Origin: Pseudoleptotrichia goodfellowii
GTDB taxonomy: Bacteria > Fusobacteriota > Fusobacteriia > Fusobacteriales > Leptotrichiaceae
DNA length: 64,000 bases
Assembly: GCF_007990505.1 (NCBI RefSeq)
Contig: NZ_AP019822.1
Span: 1,612,001 to 1,676,000 of the forward strand
Direction: 5' to 3'
Shown: positions 9,206 to 17,318 of the stretch, in pieces
Numbering within the stretch: the first letter of the stretch is position 1
Layout: each line of letters opens with the position of its first letter
Translations under genes and position numbers: made by a program
The notes under the pieces: model-generated
What the model was told of the DNA's origin: nothing
What the model saw: the letters and a program-made list of their open reading frames with translations, nothing else
Database searches by the model: none

Positions 9206-10300
9206 TTAAATTTTCTTTATTTCTCCTCCGCCTATAAGCTCATTATCCAAATAAAAAACTATATGCTGTCCCTCGGAATTTTCGTGTGTTTTCTTTTCAA
9301 ATTTAAAATACAGTCTTTGTTTTTGCAACTCGTCATTTTTTTCGATTTTCAGCAAAAGTTTTCCTTTCAGTCCTTTTGAAGAAAATCTCGGTCGGGCTGT
9401 AAGATCTTTTCCAATCAAATCGGCTATTTCATAATGAAATTTGTAATTTATTATTTCTATTTCATCAATAAGCAGTTCTTCAAAATCGCCTATTACTATT
9501 TCATTTGTTTCGGGTCGAATTTCCGAAATGAAAAAAGGTCTTCCTAGATTCAGTCCCAATCCCCGTCTTTGTCCCACAGTATAAAACTGATAGCCTATGT
9601 GTTCTCCGATTATTTTGCCGTTTTTATCTATAAAATTTCCTTTTTTTACTGAATCTCCAAGCATTTTTTTCAGAAAGGATATATAGCCGTCAGGAGCAAA
9701 GCATATTCCCTGACTGTCAGGCTTTGCATGTGTATGAATGCCGTTCTCTTTGGCAATTTGTCTGACTCTAGGTTTTTCATATTCCGACAAAGGAAACAGA
9801 AATCTTTCAATTACCGATTTATCCAAGCGATATAGCATATAAGACTGATCTTTGGTATTGTCTTCATCCCATAAAAGCAGATTATTTATACTCTTTTTGG
9901 AATAATGTCCTGTCGCTATATACTTTACTCCTGTTTTATTCGCAAAATCCACAAGTTTTTTTATTTTCACTTTTTCATCGCAAATTATACAGGGAGAAGG
10001 CGTTTTCCCTTCATTATACATTTTTATAAAATAGTCCATTACTTCTCTTTGAAATTCTTCCACTACATTTATCGTATAATGAGGAATACCTAAAGTATAG
10101 CAGGTCATTTTTGCATCGGATATATCGTCCAGCGAGCAGCATGTTTTTCCAGGATTTTCAGACAGTTCGTCAGGCAAATGTTTAAGCGTTACACCTATCA
10201 CTTCATATCCCTCATTTTTTAGCAAAAGAGCGGCAACAGAACTGTCTATGCCGCCGCTCATTCCTACTATTACTTTTTTATTATCTTTATTGTTGATCAT
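9206..10300 (-). CDS. mnmA: tRNA-specific 2-thiouridylase MnmA
   Basis: A 364-residue enzyme that adds sulfur to the wobble uridine (U34) of Lys, Glu and Gln tRNAs. The PP-loop ATP-binding motif is VIVGMSGGIDSSVAALLL near the N-terminus. Catalytic cysteines are visible in TPSPCIICDEKVK and SQGICFAPDGY. YTVGQRRGLGLNLGRPFF marks the central domain. Length and motif order match the family. It begins MINNKDNKKVIVG after a weak GAGAG ribosome site, 34 nt behind a small ORF that may be a gene remnant. Confidence 0.96.
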   Translation of the reverse strand: MINNKDNKKVIVGMSGGIDSSVAALLLKNEGYEVIGVTLKHLPDELSENPGKTCCSLDDISDAKMTCYTLGIPHYTINVVEEFQREVMDYFIKMYNEGKTPSPCIICDEKVKIKKLVDFANKTGVKYIATGHYSKKSINNLLLWDEDNTKDQSYMLYRLDKSVIERFLFPLSEYEKPRVRQIAKENGIHTHAKPDSQGICFAPDGYISFLKKMLGDSVKKGNFIDKNGKIIGEHIGYQFYTVGQRRGLGLNLGRPFFISEIRPETNEIVIGDFEELLIDEIEIINYKFHYEIADLIGKDLTARPRFSSKGLKGKLLLKIEKNDELQKQRLYFKFEKKTHENSEGQHIVFYLDNELIGGGEIKKI

Positions 10301-10334
10301 TTTTCTCTCTTTCAGGTTTTTCTGCTTTTGATTT

Positions 10335-10514
10335 TTATTGTAATGTTTCTTTTCCTATTACGCTGTCCCAATCTAAATCAATTTTTTCATAATTTCCATT
10401 GTATTTTTCAAACAACTTTTTTATACTGATTTTATTATCTTTTATTTTTTTTAATTCATCTTCAAGTTTTAGTCCTGATTTTTTATTTTGTTCATATATT
10501 TTAACTGTTTTCAT
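10335..10514 (-). CDS. Small ORF, 59 aa, with MazE-like C-terminal tail; possibly a remnant
   Basis: Reads MKTVKIYEQNKKSG at its start and KLFEKYNGNYEKIDLDW...VIGKE at its end. The tail resembles the toxin-binding end of AbrB/MazE antitoxins (ELFEGYNGEY...EIDWGKPVGKE). The usual N-terminal swapped-hairpin DNA-binding domain is not apparent, there is no ribosome site before the ATG, and a terminator (10551-10593) separates it from the gene upstream. No toxin gene is adjacent. The similarity is recalled, not computed; it may be a decayed antitoxin or a chance ORF. Confidence 0.35.
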   Translation of the reverse strand: MKTVKIYEQNKKSGLKLEDELKKIKDNKISIKKLFEKYNGNYEKIDLDWDSVIGKETLQ

Positions 10515-10550
10515 AATAGTCCAATCTTTTAATAATCTTTGACATTCCCC

Positions 10551-10593
10551 AAAAAGAGTCTCAAAATATAATTTTTAGATTCTGAAACTCTTT
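10551..10593 (-). terminator. Intrinsic terminator behind the LprI-like gene
   Basis: On the minus strand AAAGAGTTTCA pairs (with one wobble) with TGAGACTCTTT across an AT-rich loop and runs into TTTTT. It is placed 13 nt after the stop codon of the LprI-like gene. Confidence 0.7.
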
Positions 10594-10605
10594 CCATTCT
10601 TTTTT

Positions 10606-11043
10606 CTAAAATTCCGAAACTTCATCATAATATTCTGCAAGTTCCAAAGTTCTGTCTTTTGTCATTTCAGATCTTGTTCCTGCACGGACTACTCTTCCCA
10701 TACTTCCTCTGCCGAATGGTCTTTGACTGAAGTCCGCTTCATTATCTCTGAACTCTATCCATGATTTCTGAGTTTTGATAAGGGAAGCCTTAAATCCTTT
10801 GTATTCCTCACCGTATTTTTTCTCTATTTCTTCAATTTTATTTATAAGTTTTTTATAAACAATATTCAGTTCTTTATCCCATGCTTCATATAGTTTTACT
10901 TGTTCATCAACAGCTTCGGCAGTACTTCCTGTATCTTTATTAATACCTTTTTCTATCATTTTCATTCTTTTTTCCAAATTTTCCTTATATCCTCCAAAAG
11001 ATACCAAAGAAAACACTAAAAACAACAAAAACATTTTTTTCAT
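10606..11043 (-). CDS. LprI/DUF1311-like secreted protein
   Basis: A 145-residue exported protein with an N-terminal signal peptide (MKKMFLLFLVFSLVSFGG) and no cysteine for lipidation. The mature part matches the lysozyme-inhibitor LprI N-terminal/DUF1311 pattern: AWDKELNIVYKKL, then LIKTQKSWIEFRDNEAD, then RTLELAEYYDE. In this family paired helices with a W-x3-RD motif are typical; some members inhibit host lysozyme. Whether this one does is unknown. It follows leuS by 25 nt and ends in an intrinsic terminator, so it may be co-transcribed with leuS. Confidence 0.8.
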   Translation of the reverse strand: MKKMFLLFLVFSLVSFGGYKENLEKRMKMIEKGINKDTGSTAEAVDEQVKLYEAWDKELNIVYKKLINKIEEIEKKYGEEYKGFKASLIKTQKSWIEFRDNEADFSQRPFGRGSMGRVVRAGTRSEMTKDRTLELAEYYDEVSEF

Positions 11044-11068
11044 GTCAATTCGCCTCTTTATTATATTT

Positions 11069-13753
11069 TTATTTCACTACAATATTTACAAGTTTATTCG
11101 GCACAACTATTACTTTCACAATTTCTTTTCCTTCAGTAAATTTTTTCGTTTTTTCCGAAGCAAAAGCCAGTTTCTCACTTTCCTCTTTAGAAAGCCCTAT
11201 CGTTACAGGCACCATATCCCGTACTTTTCCATTTATCTGAATTACAAGATTTATTTTATTTTCTTTTGTCAGTTCTTCATTAAATTCAGGCCATTCTTCT
11301 TCAAAAGTGAAAGTTTTTTTTCCTGTTATTTCCCACAACTCATCAGCTATATGAGGAGCAAAAGGTGAAATTAACAGTATGACTTTATCAAGAACTTCTT
11401 TCCATATTTTTTTAGATTCGGAAGATATATTATTTTTATCGATCACTTCCTGTTTATATGCAGTCATATCGTTCAGCAATTCCATAACAGCTGCTATCGC
11501 TGTATTAAAATGGAAATCATCTTCTATACTTTCGGTAACTTTTTTAATTGTCTGATGTAATTTTTTCTGTATTTCTTCGTCTTTTTCGTTTCTTTTACTC
11601 AAATCAATACCGTAATTATTTTCTTTTTCTGCACTTTTATCGGCAAACTCAAAACTGTCCGATATCAATAAATACAATCTGTTTATAAATCTGTATGCTC
11701 CCGCAAGTCCGTTCATATTCCATTCCAGTTCTTTTTCAGGCGGTGCCGCAAACAGTGTAAACACTCTCGCAGGGTCGGCCCCATAATCTTTAACTATTTC
11801 TTCAGGATCTACCCCGTTATTTTTGGATTTACTCATTTTTTCGACTTTTGTTGCAAGTTCTTCTCCTGTTTCTTTGGAGAATGCTTTTCCGTCTTTCACT
11901 TCCACATCTTTAGGGAAATAATATTTTCTTTCATTTTGAGAATAATAAGAAGGTCCCAACACCATTCCCTGAGTGAGCAGTCTTTTGAACGGCTCATTTG
12001 TACTTACATAGCCCATATCTCTCAATGCTTTATGGAAAAATCTCGCATAAAGCAGGTGCATTACGGCATGCTCTATTCCCCCTATATATTGATTTACAGG
12101 AGTCCAGCTGTCAGCATTTTCCTTTGTAAAAGGTTTTTCGGCATTGTGTGAATCCAAATATCTCAAATAATACCACGAAGAATCCACAAAAGTATCCATT
12201 GTATCGGTTTCTCTTCTTCCTTTTTTCCCGTTAGGCAAAATTACATTTTTAAATTCTTCGGAAGTTTCAAGAGGATTTCCTTTTCCGCTAAACTCAATGT
12301 CTGTCGGTAATTTTACAGGAAGATTTTCTTTTTCTTCTAAATAAATATTTCCGTCTTCATCATAAATTACAGGAATAGGTGTTCCCCAGTATCTCTGTCT
12401 GCTTATTAACCAATCGTGCAGTCTATAATTTACAGTCTTTTTACCTTTTCCCTCTTTTTCAAGTTTTTCCGTAATTTTTACTTTCGCTTCTTTATTTTTT
12501 ACTCCGTCAAATTCTCCTGAATTAACCATTATTCCCTCAAATGTAAATGCCTTTTCCATGCCTTCAACACTTAATTTTTCAACATTTCCGTCTTTATCTA
12601 CAGGATTTATAACGATTCTTATCGGAAGATCATACTTTTTCGCGAAAAGAAAATCTCTCTCGTCATGAGCAGGAACTGCCATAACTGCTCCTGTTCCGTA
12701 ATCCATTAAAACGTAGTTTCCTATCCACAAAGGTATTTTTTCATTGTTAACAGGATTTATAACATAAAGCCCTGTAAACATTCCCTCTTTTTCTTTGTCT
12801 TCGGCTGTACGGTTTATTTTATCCTCGTTTATCATTTTATCAATCTGTTCTTTTAAAGACGGATTTTTTTTCAGTATAATTTCCTCTACAACAGGATGTT
12901 CAGGTGCTACAACAGCATAAGTTACTCCATATAAGGTATCTGCTCTCGTTGTAAATACAGGCAACAGTATTTCTCCGTTTTCCCCTATATTAAGGTTGCT
13001 TTCTTTATCCTGTTTTTCCACATCGAATTTATAATCAAGAACAAAATCCACTTCACTTCCTGTAGACTTTCCTATCCAGTTTTTCTGCATTGCAAGAACC
13101 TGTTCAGGCCAATGTCCTCTTAATTCCTCATGCCCTGTCAGTAACTCTTCCGCATAATCGGTAATTTTTAAATACCATTGGGATAATTCTTTCTGAATTA
13201 CGTCTGTTTTCGAGTGTCTCCAACATTTTCCGTTTTCCACCTGTTCATTTGCCAATACTGTATTACAATCAGGACACCAGTTTACATAAGATTTTTTCTT
13301 ATACACAAGTCCTTTTTTATACATTTCTATAAAAAATAACTGATTCCATTTATAATATTCAGGGGTATACGTACTTATTTCTCTATCCCAGTCATAAGAA
13401 AGTCCCATTAATTTCATTTGTCTTCTCATATTGTCAATATTGGCTTTTGTCCATTTTCCCGGATGAGCTCCATTATCAATAGCCGCATTTTCAGCAGGAA
13501 GTCCGAAACTGTCCCAGCCGAAAGGATGCAAAATATTAAATCCTCTCATTTTCTTATATCTCGCAACTGCATCTCCTATGGCATAATTTCTCAAATGCCC
13601 CACATGCAGTTTCCCTGACGGATATGCAAACATTTCCAGTACGTAATAATTTTCTTTTCCGTCAACTTTATTTTCACTTTTAAACAAATTTTTTTCTTGC
13701 CATTTTTCCTGCCACTTTTTTTCAATTTCCTCAGGTTTATACTCCTTTATCAT
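11069..13753 (-). CDS. leuS: Leucyl-tRNA synthetase
   Basis: An 894-residue class I synthetase charging tRNA-Leu. It carries the HIGH-type motif (KLHVGHLRNYAIGDAVARY), the editing CP1 domain (TTRADTLYGVTYAVVAPEH and GTGAVMAVPAHDERD), a zinc-finger-like CPDC segment, the KMSKS loop (VEKMSKSKNNGVDPE) and the C-terminal anticodon region. Length is slightly above the typical bacterial size. The start has GGAGG seven nt upstream. No T-box is visible in the short leader; a small hairpin at 13794-13823 overlaps the promoter zone. Confidence 0.98.
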   Translation of the reverse strand: MIKEYKPEEIEKKWQEKWQEKNLFKSENKVDGKENYYVLEMFAYPSGKLHVGHLRNYAIGDAVARYKKMRGFNILHPFGWDSFGLPAENAAIDNGAHPGKWTKANIDNMRRQMKLMGLSYDWDREISTYTPEYYKWNQLFFIEMYKKGLVYKKKSYVNWCPDCNTVLANEQVENGKCWRHSKTDVIQKELSQWYLKITDYAEELLTGHEELRGHWPEQVLAMQKNWIGKSTGSEVDFVLDYKFDVEKQDKESNLNIGENGEILLPVFTTRADTLYGVTYAVVAPEHPVVEEIILKKNPSLKEQIDKMINEDKINRTAEDKEKEGMFTGLYVINPVNNEKIPLWIGNYVLMDYGTGAVMAVPAHDERDFLFAKKYDLPIRIVINPVDKDGNVEKLSVEGMEKAFTFEGIMVNSGEFDGVKNKEAKVKITEKLEKEGKGKKTVNYRLHDWLISRQRYWGTPIPVIYDEDGNIYLEEKENLPVKLPTDIEFSGKGNPLETSEEFKNVILPNGKKGRRETDTMDTFVDSSWYYLRYLDSHNAEKPFTKENADSWTPVNQYIGGIEHAVMHLLYARFFHKALRDMGYVSTNEPFKRLLTQGMVLGPSYYSQNERKYYFPKDVEVKDGKAFSKETGEELATKVEKMSKSKNNGVDPEEIVKDYGADPARVFTLFAAPPEKELEWNMNGLAGAYRFINRLYLLISDSFEFADKSAEKENNYGIDLSKRNEKDEEIQKKLHQTIKKVTESIEDDFHFNTAIAAVMELLNDMTAYKQEVIDKNNISSESKKIWKEVLDKVILLISPFAPHIADELWEITGKKTFTFEEEWPEFNEELTKENKINLVIQINGKVRDMVPVTIGLSKEESEKLAFASEKTKKFTEGKEIVKVIVVPNKLVNIVVK

Positions 13754-13793
13754 TGTTTTCCTCCGTTATTTTCATTTATAATAACATTATACT

Positions 13794-13823
13794 AAAAAAG
13801 ACTGGATTTTTCCAGACTTTTTT
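13794..13823. terminator. Small inverted repeat between leuS and the methyltransferase gene
   Basis: CTGGA (13802-13806) pairs with TCCAG (13811-13815), extended by AAAG/CTTT on either side of a mismatch, with A- and T-runs flanking. It resembles an intrinsic terminator but sits between divergent promoters, so it may instead be a leader or operator hairpin. TATAAT on the minus strand just inside it could be the leuS -10 box. Confidence 0.4.
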
Positions 13824-13842
13824 AAAGACTATAAAATAATTA

Positions 13843-13871
13843 TTGACATATTATATATTGCAAAGTAAAAT
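13843..13871 (+). promoter_or_regulatory. Promoter of the DNA methyltransferase gene
   Basis: TTGACA (13843-13848), 17 nt, TAAAAT (13866-13871), then AGAAAGGGA before ATG 13902. It is a strong promoter without the direct repeats seen before the controller gene, consistent with early, constitutive methyltransferase expression. Confidence 0.8.
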
Positions 13872-13901
13872 AATATTATATAAATTAGAAAGGGAATAAT
13901 T

Positions 13902-15176
13902 ATGACACAACATAAAATAATATTTGGTGATAGTAGAACTCTAAATCAAGTTTCTGATAAGTCTGTCCAATTAATCATTACTTCACCTCCTTATTGGCAA
14001 CTGAAAGATTACGGAACTTTGGAGCAAATAGGATTTAATGATAGTTACGAAGAATATATAAATAATCTTAATTTAGTTTGGAAAGAATGTTACAGAGTTT
14101 TATCTGATGGTTGTAGAATGTGTATAAATATAGGAGATCAATTCGCACGTTCGGTTTATTACGGAAGATATAAAGTAATTCCCATTCGAACTGAAATTAT
14201 ACGATTTTGTGAAACATTAGGAATGGATTATATGGGTGCTATAATTTGGCAAAAAACTACAACTATGAATACAACTGGCGGTGGAGCAATTATGGGAAGT
14301 TTCCCTTATCCAAGAAATGGTATTTTAAAAATGGATTATGAATTTATCTTAATATTCAAAAAATTAGGGAATGCTCCTAAACCTATGCCTAAGCAAAAGG
14401 AAAATTCATTATTAACGAAAGAAGAATGGAAAGAATATTTTTCTTCACATTGGTATTTTAAAGGCGTTAAACAAAAAGAACATATAGCAATGTTTCCTGA
14501 AGAACTTCCAAAAAGATTAATCAAAATGTTTTCATTTGAAGGCGAAACTGTTTTAGATCCTTTTCTTGGGAGTGGAACTACTTCTTTAGCTGCAAAAAAC
14601 CTAAATAGAAATTCAATAGGCTACGAAATTAATACTGAATTTGCTTCAATTATAAAAGAAAAATTAGAAAATAACAAAATGAAAATTTATGATCAAGATG
14701 AAATTATCTTTTTTGAAGATGAAATAAATAACGATGTTTCATTTAAAGAACTTCCATATCTATTTTTTGACCCACATAATTTAGATAAAAAAATAGATAT
14801 CAAAAAGATTCAATTTGGCTCAAAAATTGATAATCAACTTAAAATAAAGAAACAATATTTTAATGTAAAAAAAATAATATCACCTGAAAAATTAATGCTA
14901 AATAATGGTCAAATTATCAAATTAATAGGAATAAAAGAAAATAAGGCTTTTATTGAAGATGCAGTAAATTTTTTAAAAAATAAATTTAATAAAAGAAAAA
15001 TATATTTACAATATGATGAAATTAAATATGATACAAAAAATAATCTTCTTTGTTATGTTTATCTTGATAATAAAACATTTATAAATAATCATTTAATTAG
15101 AAGTGGATTTGTAAATATAGATTTAAGCTATGATTATATACATAAAACCAAATTCCTAAAATCTTTAAAAGTATAA
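13902..15176 (+). CDS. DNA (cytosine-N4 type) methyltransferase with C-terminal SNase-like domain, CTAG-type R-M system
   Basis: A 424-residue protein. Residues 27-32 (TSPPYW) are catalytic motif IV of an amino-methyltransferase, typical of m4C enzymes. The SAM motif (VLDPFLGSGTTSLAAKNL) comes later, near residue 217, giving the beta-class order. From about residue 322 a second domain follows, with IIKLIGI, an AVNFLKNKF helix, LLCYVYLDN and FINNHLIRSGFVNIDL, the pattern of staphylococcal-nuclease OB folds. The usual catalytic Arg/Glu/Arg positions are not conserved, suggesting a binding role. It faces the MjaI-type endonuclease operon across a shared terminator. Specificity for CTAG is inferred from that partner. 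Confidence 0.85.
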   Translation: MTQHKIIFGDSRTLNQVSDKSVQLIITSPPYWQLKDYGTLEQIGFNDSYEEYINNLNLVWKECYRVLSDGCRMCINIGDQFARSVYYGRYKVIPIRTEIIRFCETLGMDYMGAIIWQKTTTMNTTGGGAIMGSFPYPRNGILKMDYEFILIFKKLGNAPKPMPKQKENSLLTKEEWKEYFSSHWYFKGVKQKEHIAMFPEELPKRLIKMFSFEGETVLDPFLGSGTTSLAAKNLNRNSIGYEINTEFASIIKEKLENNKMKIYDQDEIIFFEDEINNDVSFKELPYLFFDPHNLDKKIDIKKIQFGSKIDNQLKIKKQYFNVKKIISPEKLMLNNGQIIKLIGIKENKAFIEDAVNFLKNKFNKRKIYLQYDEIKYDTKNNLLCYVYLDNKTFINNHLIRSGFVNIDLSYDYIHKTKFLKSLKV

Positions 15177-15183
15177 TATTGAC

Positions 15184-15242
15184 AAGGGGTTATCTTATAA
15201 TCCGAATTTCTTCTATTTTTTTGTATTTTGAGATAACCCTTT
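15184..15242. terminator. Bidirectional terminator between convergent methyltransferase and endonuclease genes
   Basis: AAGGGGTTATCT (15184-15195) pairs with AGATAACCCTT (15231-15241) across a long T-rich loop. It lies 8 nt after the methyltransferase stop and 12 nt after the endonuclease stop on the opposite strand. Confidence 0.6.
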
Positions 15243-15253
15243 GTTTTATTTTC

Positions 15254-15844
15254 TCAATCTTCAACTTCAATATATAAACCATCCTTTTTCTTTTCGTAAT
15301 AGATTATTTTTACATTTATAGTTTCAGATAATTGTTCCATATTTTTATAAGAAGTTGGTTTTATAGAATATGGAGTATTTCCCACATAACCATCTATATT
15401 TTTTGATTCTTCATGTGAGTCAGCTAATCTATATTTAACATTGTTTTTTTCTGCAATAGTTGCAAGTATAGCTTTTTGAATATACATACCATTATAAGTT
15501 TTATTTATAACTAAATCTTTAACCCATTTTTTTATCATATTTCTATCTATGAGAGTTATCACTTCTTTTAATTTATTAATCTGAGCAAAAATTTTATCCG
15601 TTGCTTCTTCTATTGCATTTGGATAGTGACTGCAATACCAATTTTCCCAACTTTCAATTGAGATATTGTCATTATCTTCCCTATATTCAGGAAAAAGTTC
15701 AGACAATTGCCCAACTACTTTAGGACGAGTACCTTGAGCATTTTGATTTGCACAATTAATTAGTTGAGTTACATATTTAGGAAACTCTGTTTTTATATTT
15801 TCATTAATTTTTTGAATTTTTTCATTTTTTATAGTAAATTTCAT
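15254..15844 (-). CDS. MjaI-family type II restriction endonuclease (predicted CTAG)
   Basis: A 196-residue protein with the MjaI-family signature LINCANQNAQGTRPKVVGQ near the N-terminus and KDLVINKTYNGMYIQKAIL in the middle. A PD-(D/E)XK-like active site is formed by D151 and K162 within IDGYVGNTPYSIKP, with acidic residues just before it. MjaI itself cleaves CTAG; the same specificity here is inference from family resemblance. It begins immediately after the stop of the small gene before it (TGAATG), so translation is probably coupled. The cognate methyltransferase is convergent. Confidence 0.82.
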   Translation of the reverse strand: MKFTIKNEKIQKINENIKTEFPKYVTQLINCANQNAQGTRPKVVGQLSELFPEYREDNDNISIESWENWYCSHYPNAIEEATDKIFAQINKLKEVITLIDRNMIKKWVKDLVINKTYNGMYIQKAILATIAEKNNVKYRLADSHEESKNIDGYVGNTPYSIKPTSYKNMEQLSETINVKIIYYEKKKDGLYIEVED

Positions 15845-16153
15845 TCAAGCTCCTTTAAAATTTTGCTTTGCAATATTTAGGTTTTTCTTCATTCCATTAA
15901 TTCTTTTTTGAATATTATCCTCATATTCTTTTAATTCTTCGTCGCTACTTGTAATAAAATAACCTTTACTACAAGAACATACAGATAATTCAAACCTTTC
16001 AGCTGTCTCATGTATTTTATCCCTACATAAGGATTGAGTATCTTCCATAGGAAAACCTAATGATTTGCTGATTTTTTTTGCTGAAATTACATTACTTTTC
16101 CCACTATGTTGTAATAAAATATCTCTTATTTTTTCTAAGTCTGATGTTTCCAT
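15845..16153 (-). CDS. Small winged-helix-like protein in the R-M operon
   Basis: A 102-residue protein lying between the controller and endonuclease genes. Residues about 20-75 look like a winged helix: an ISAKKISKSLGF helix-turn-helix, a second helix, then a hairpin (SVCSCSKGYFIT). The C-terminus is a charged helix (EYEDNIQKRINGMKKN). Similar small proteins occur in phage and R-M loci, but I do not know a tested function. Its ATG overlaps the controller stop by one base (TAATG) and its own stop abuts the endonuclease ATG. It could be a second regulator or a DNA-binding accessory subunit. Confidence 0.7.
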   Translation of the reverse strand: METSDLEKIRDILLQHSGKSNVISAKKISKSLGFPMEDTQSLCRDKIHETAERFELSVCSCSKGYFITSSDEELKEYEDNIQKRINGMKKNLNIAKQNFKGA

Positions 16154-16371
16154 TATTTTTTTTCCTCCTTTAAAAAAAGTTGATAAGTCTCTACTCCTAA
16201 AGCATTAGAAATAAGTTGAATGTTCTTTAGAGATATACTTCGTCGACAACATTCAATATCACTGATATAAGTACGATGTAATCCTGTTTTTTCTGCTAAT
16301 TTTTCTTGAGAAAATCCTGATTTTATCCTATATTTTTTTACATTAGAAGCAAATGTTTCCAAAATTTCCAT
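16153..16371 (-). CDS. XRE-type controller (C) protein of the R-M system
   Basis: A 72-residue helix-turn-helix protein: FASNVKKYRIKSGFSQEKLAEKTGLHRTYISDIECCRRS, ending in an all-helical tail. Size and sequence fit restriction-modification C proteins, which act as dimers to activate, then repress, their own operon. That delays the endonuclease until host DNA is methylated. It is first in the controller, winged-helix, endonuclease operon and is preceded by GGAGG. A pair of direct repeats overlapping its promoter is the probable binding site. Confidence 0.88.
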   Translation of the reverse strand: MEILETFASNVKKYRIKSGFSQEKLAEKTGLHRTYISDIECCRRSISLKNIQLISNALGVETYQLFLKEEKK

Positions 16372-16397
16372 AATAATTAACCTCCAAAAGTATTCAT

Positions 16398-16438
16398 ATT
16401 ATAATTTTATTTATACAATTAGTCTACATACAATAAGT
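16398..16438 (-). promoter_or_regulatory. Controller-gene promoter with direct-repeat operator (C-box candidate)
   Basis: On the minus strand, TAGACT (16421-16426), 17 nt, TATAAT (16398-16403). Two 11-nt repeats differing at one base, ACTTATTGTAT (16428-16438) and ACTAATTGTAT (16413-16423), are spaced 15 nt start to start and overlap the -35 box. Repeats on one helix face at the -35 are what C-protein autoregulation needs. Confidence 0.6.
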
Positions 16439-16461
16439 TTCAATTTTGCTTTCATATTAAA

Positions 16462-16507
16462 AATAACAGTAAAAGAAAATTTAATTCCTCTACTGTTATT
16501 ATTTTTT
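16462..16507. terminator. Bidirectional terminator upstream of the R-M controller operon
   Basis: AATAACAGTA (16462-16471) pairs with TACTGTTATT (16491-16500), with T-runs on both strands. It insulates the controller promoter from transcription coming from the remnant zone. The stretch 16508-16757 beyond it holds only stop-interrupted coding fragments. Confidence 0.65.
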
Positions 16508-16757
16508 AAGCCTATTTAGTCTTAGAATATTATATTTTGAATATATCTTTTATATCTTCTATATGAATTTTATAATTGATTTTCGATATTTTTTTATAAA
16601 TTCCAATCAATAGAAAGTCTATAATTTTTATCAGATTTCAGTCTTTTATAATTCTGAATAATATACAGCTTAAATTATAGCGAAATCTACAAAGCAAATT
16701 ACATAGCAATTACTATTTTAAATGTATCAAATTGCACGCAGTTAAAAATCGGGTTAT

Positions 16758-16955
16758 TTAAAATCTTCTATAAGCTATGTATTCTAGCGTATTTCTGTTT
16801 CTCATCCAATTTCTAATCACATCATTGGGTTCATCACTTTTATATTTCGTAATATCCGTAAGACTTATATGATCATTTCTGAAATCTTCGGTATAAACTT
16901 GAATTAAAATTCCTTTTACTCCAATATTTTCTTTTTTAACTTTTGATAATTTAAT
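16758..16955 (-). pseudogene. KilA-N domain protein remnant
   Basis: The 65-codon frame encodes a KilA-N domain N-terminus: GVKGILIQVY, then DHISLTDITKYKSDEPNDV, then IRNWMRNRNTLEYI. It stops after AYRRF, where intact proteins continue for over 150 residues. There is no ATG, although GGAGGGAG lies just before the first codon (ATT), as if the start had mutated. KilA-N proteins are phage- and mobile-DNA-associated. Downstream fragments at 16508-16757 (for example RLSIDWNL, then a stop) look similarly decayed. Confidence 0.65.
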
Positions 16956-17003
16956 CTCCCTCCCCCTTTTTATTTCAGTTAATTTAAATTCTCAACTTCA
17001 AAT

Positions 17004-17318
17004 TTATTTACTTTTTTCCATTCTTAAAAACGGATAAATTCCTCCGTTACTTTTCTGATTAAATATTTCAACATCTCTAAAGCCACATGAATGATACACT
17101 TTTATAGCTCCATTTAAAATCAATTTATCAAATTCAAAATTTTTATAAACAAAATTTACTAATTGCGTTACAAATCCTTTACCTAATCCTCTATTTTTAC
17201 CGCACAAATCCGGTTTTAATCCTAACCCGATTTCTATTATTTCCCCATTTCTTGTTAAACAAAAATATCCAGATAATTCATTATCTAAAATAGCCTAAAA
17301 ACATTCATTTTTACCCAT
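17004..17318 (-). pseudogene. GNAT acetyltransferase remnant
   Basis: Reading from an ATG directly after the rlmB stop codon, the frame gives MGKNECF, an in-frame TAG (17295-17297), then AILDNELSGYFCLTRNGEI, GLGLKPDLCGKNRGLGKGFV and AIKVYHSCGFRDVEIF. This is the C-terminal two-thirds of a GNAT domain with its acetyl-CoA loop. Between LILN and AIKVY about eight residues expected in GNATs (normally V-A-x-F-N-x-R) are missing. The nonsense codon plus internal deletion indicate a broken gene. Confidence 0.75.

Noticed and set aside
13754-13901. T-box leader for leuS
   Set aside because: The leader is under 100 nt, with no specifier loop and no conserved T-box sequence.
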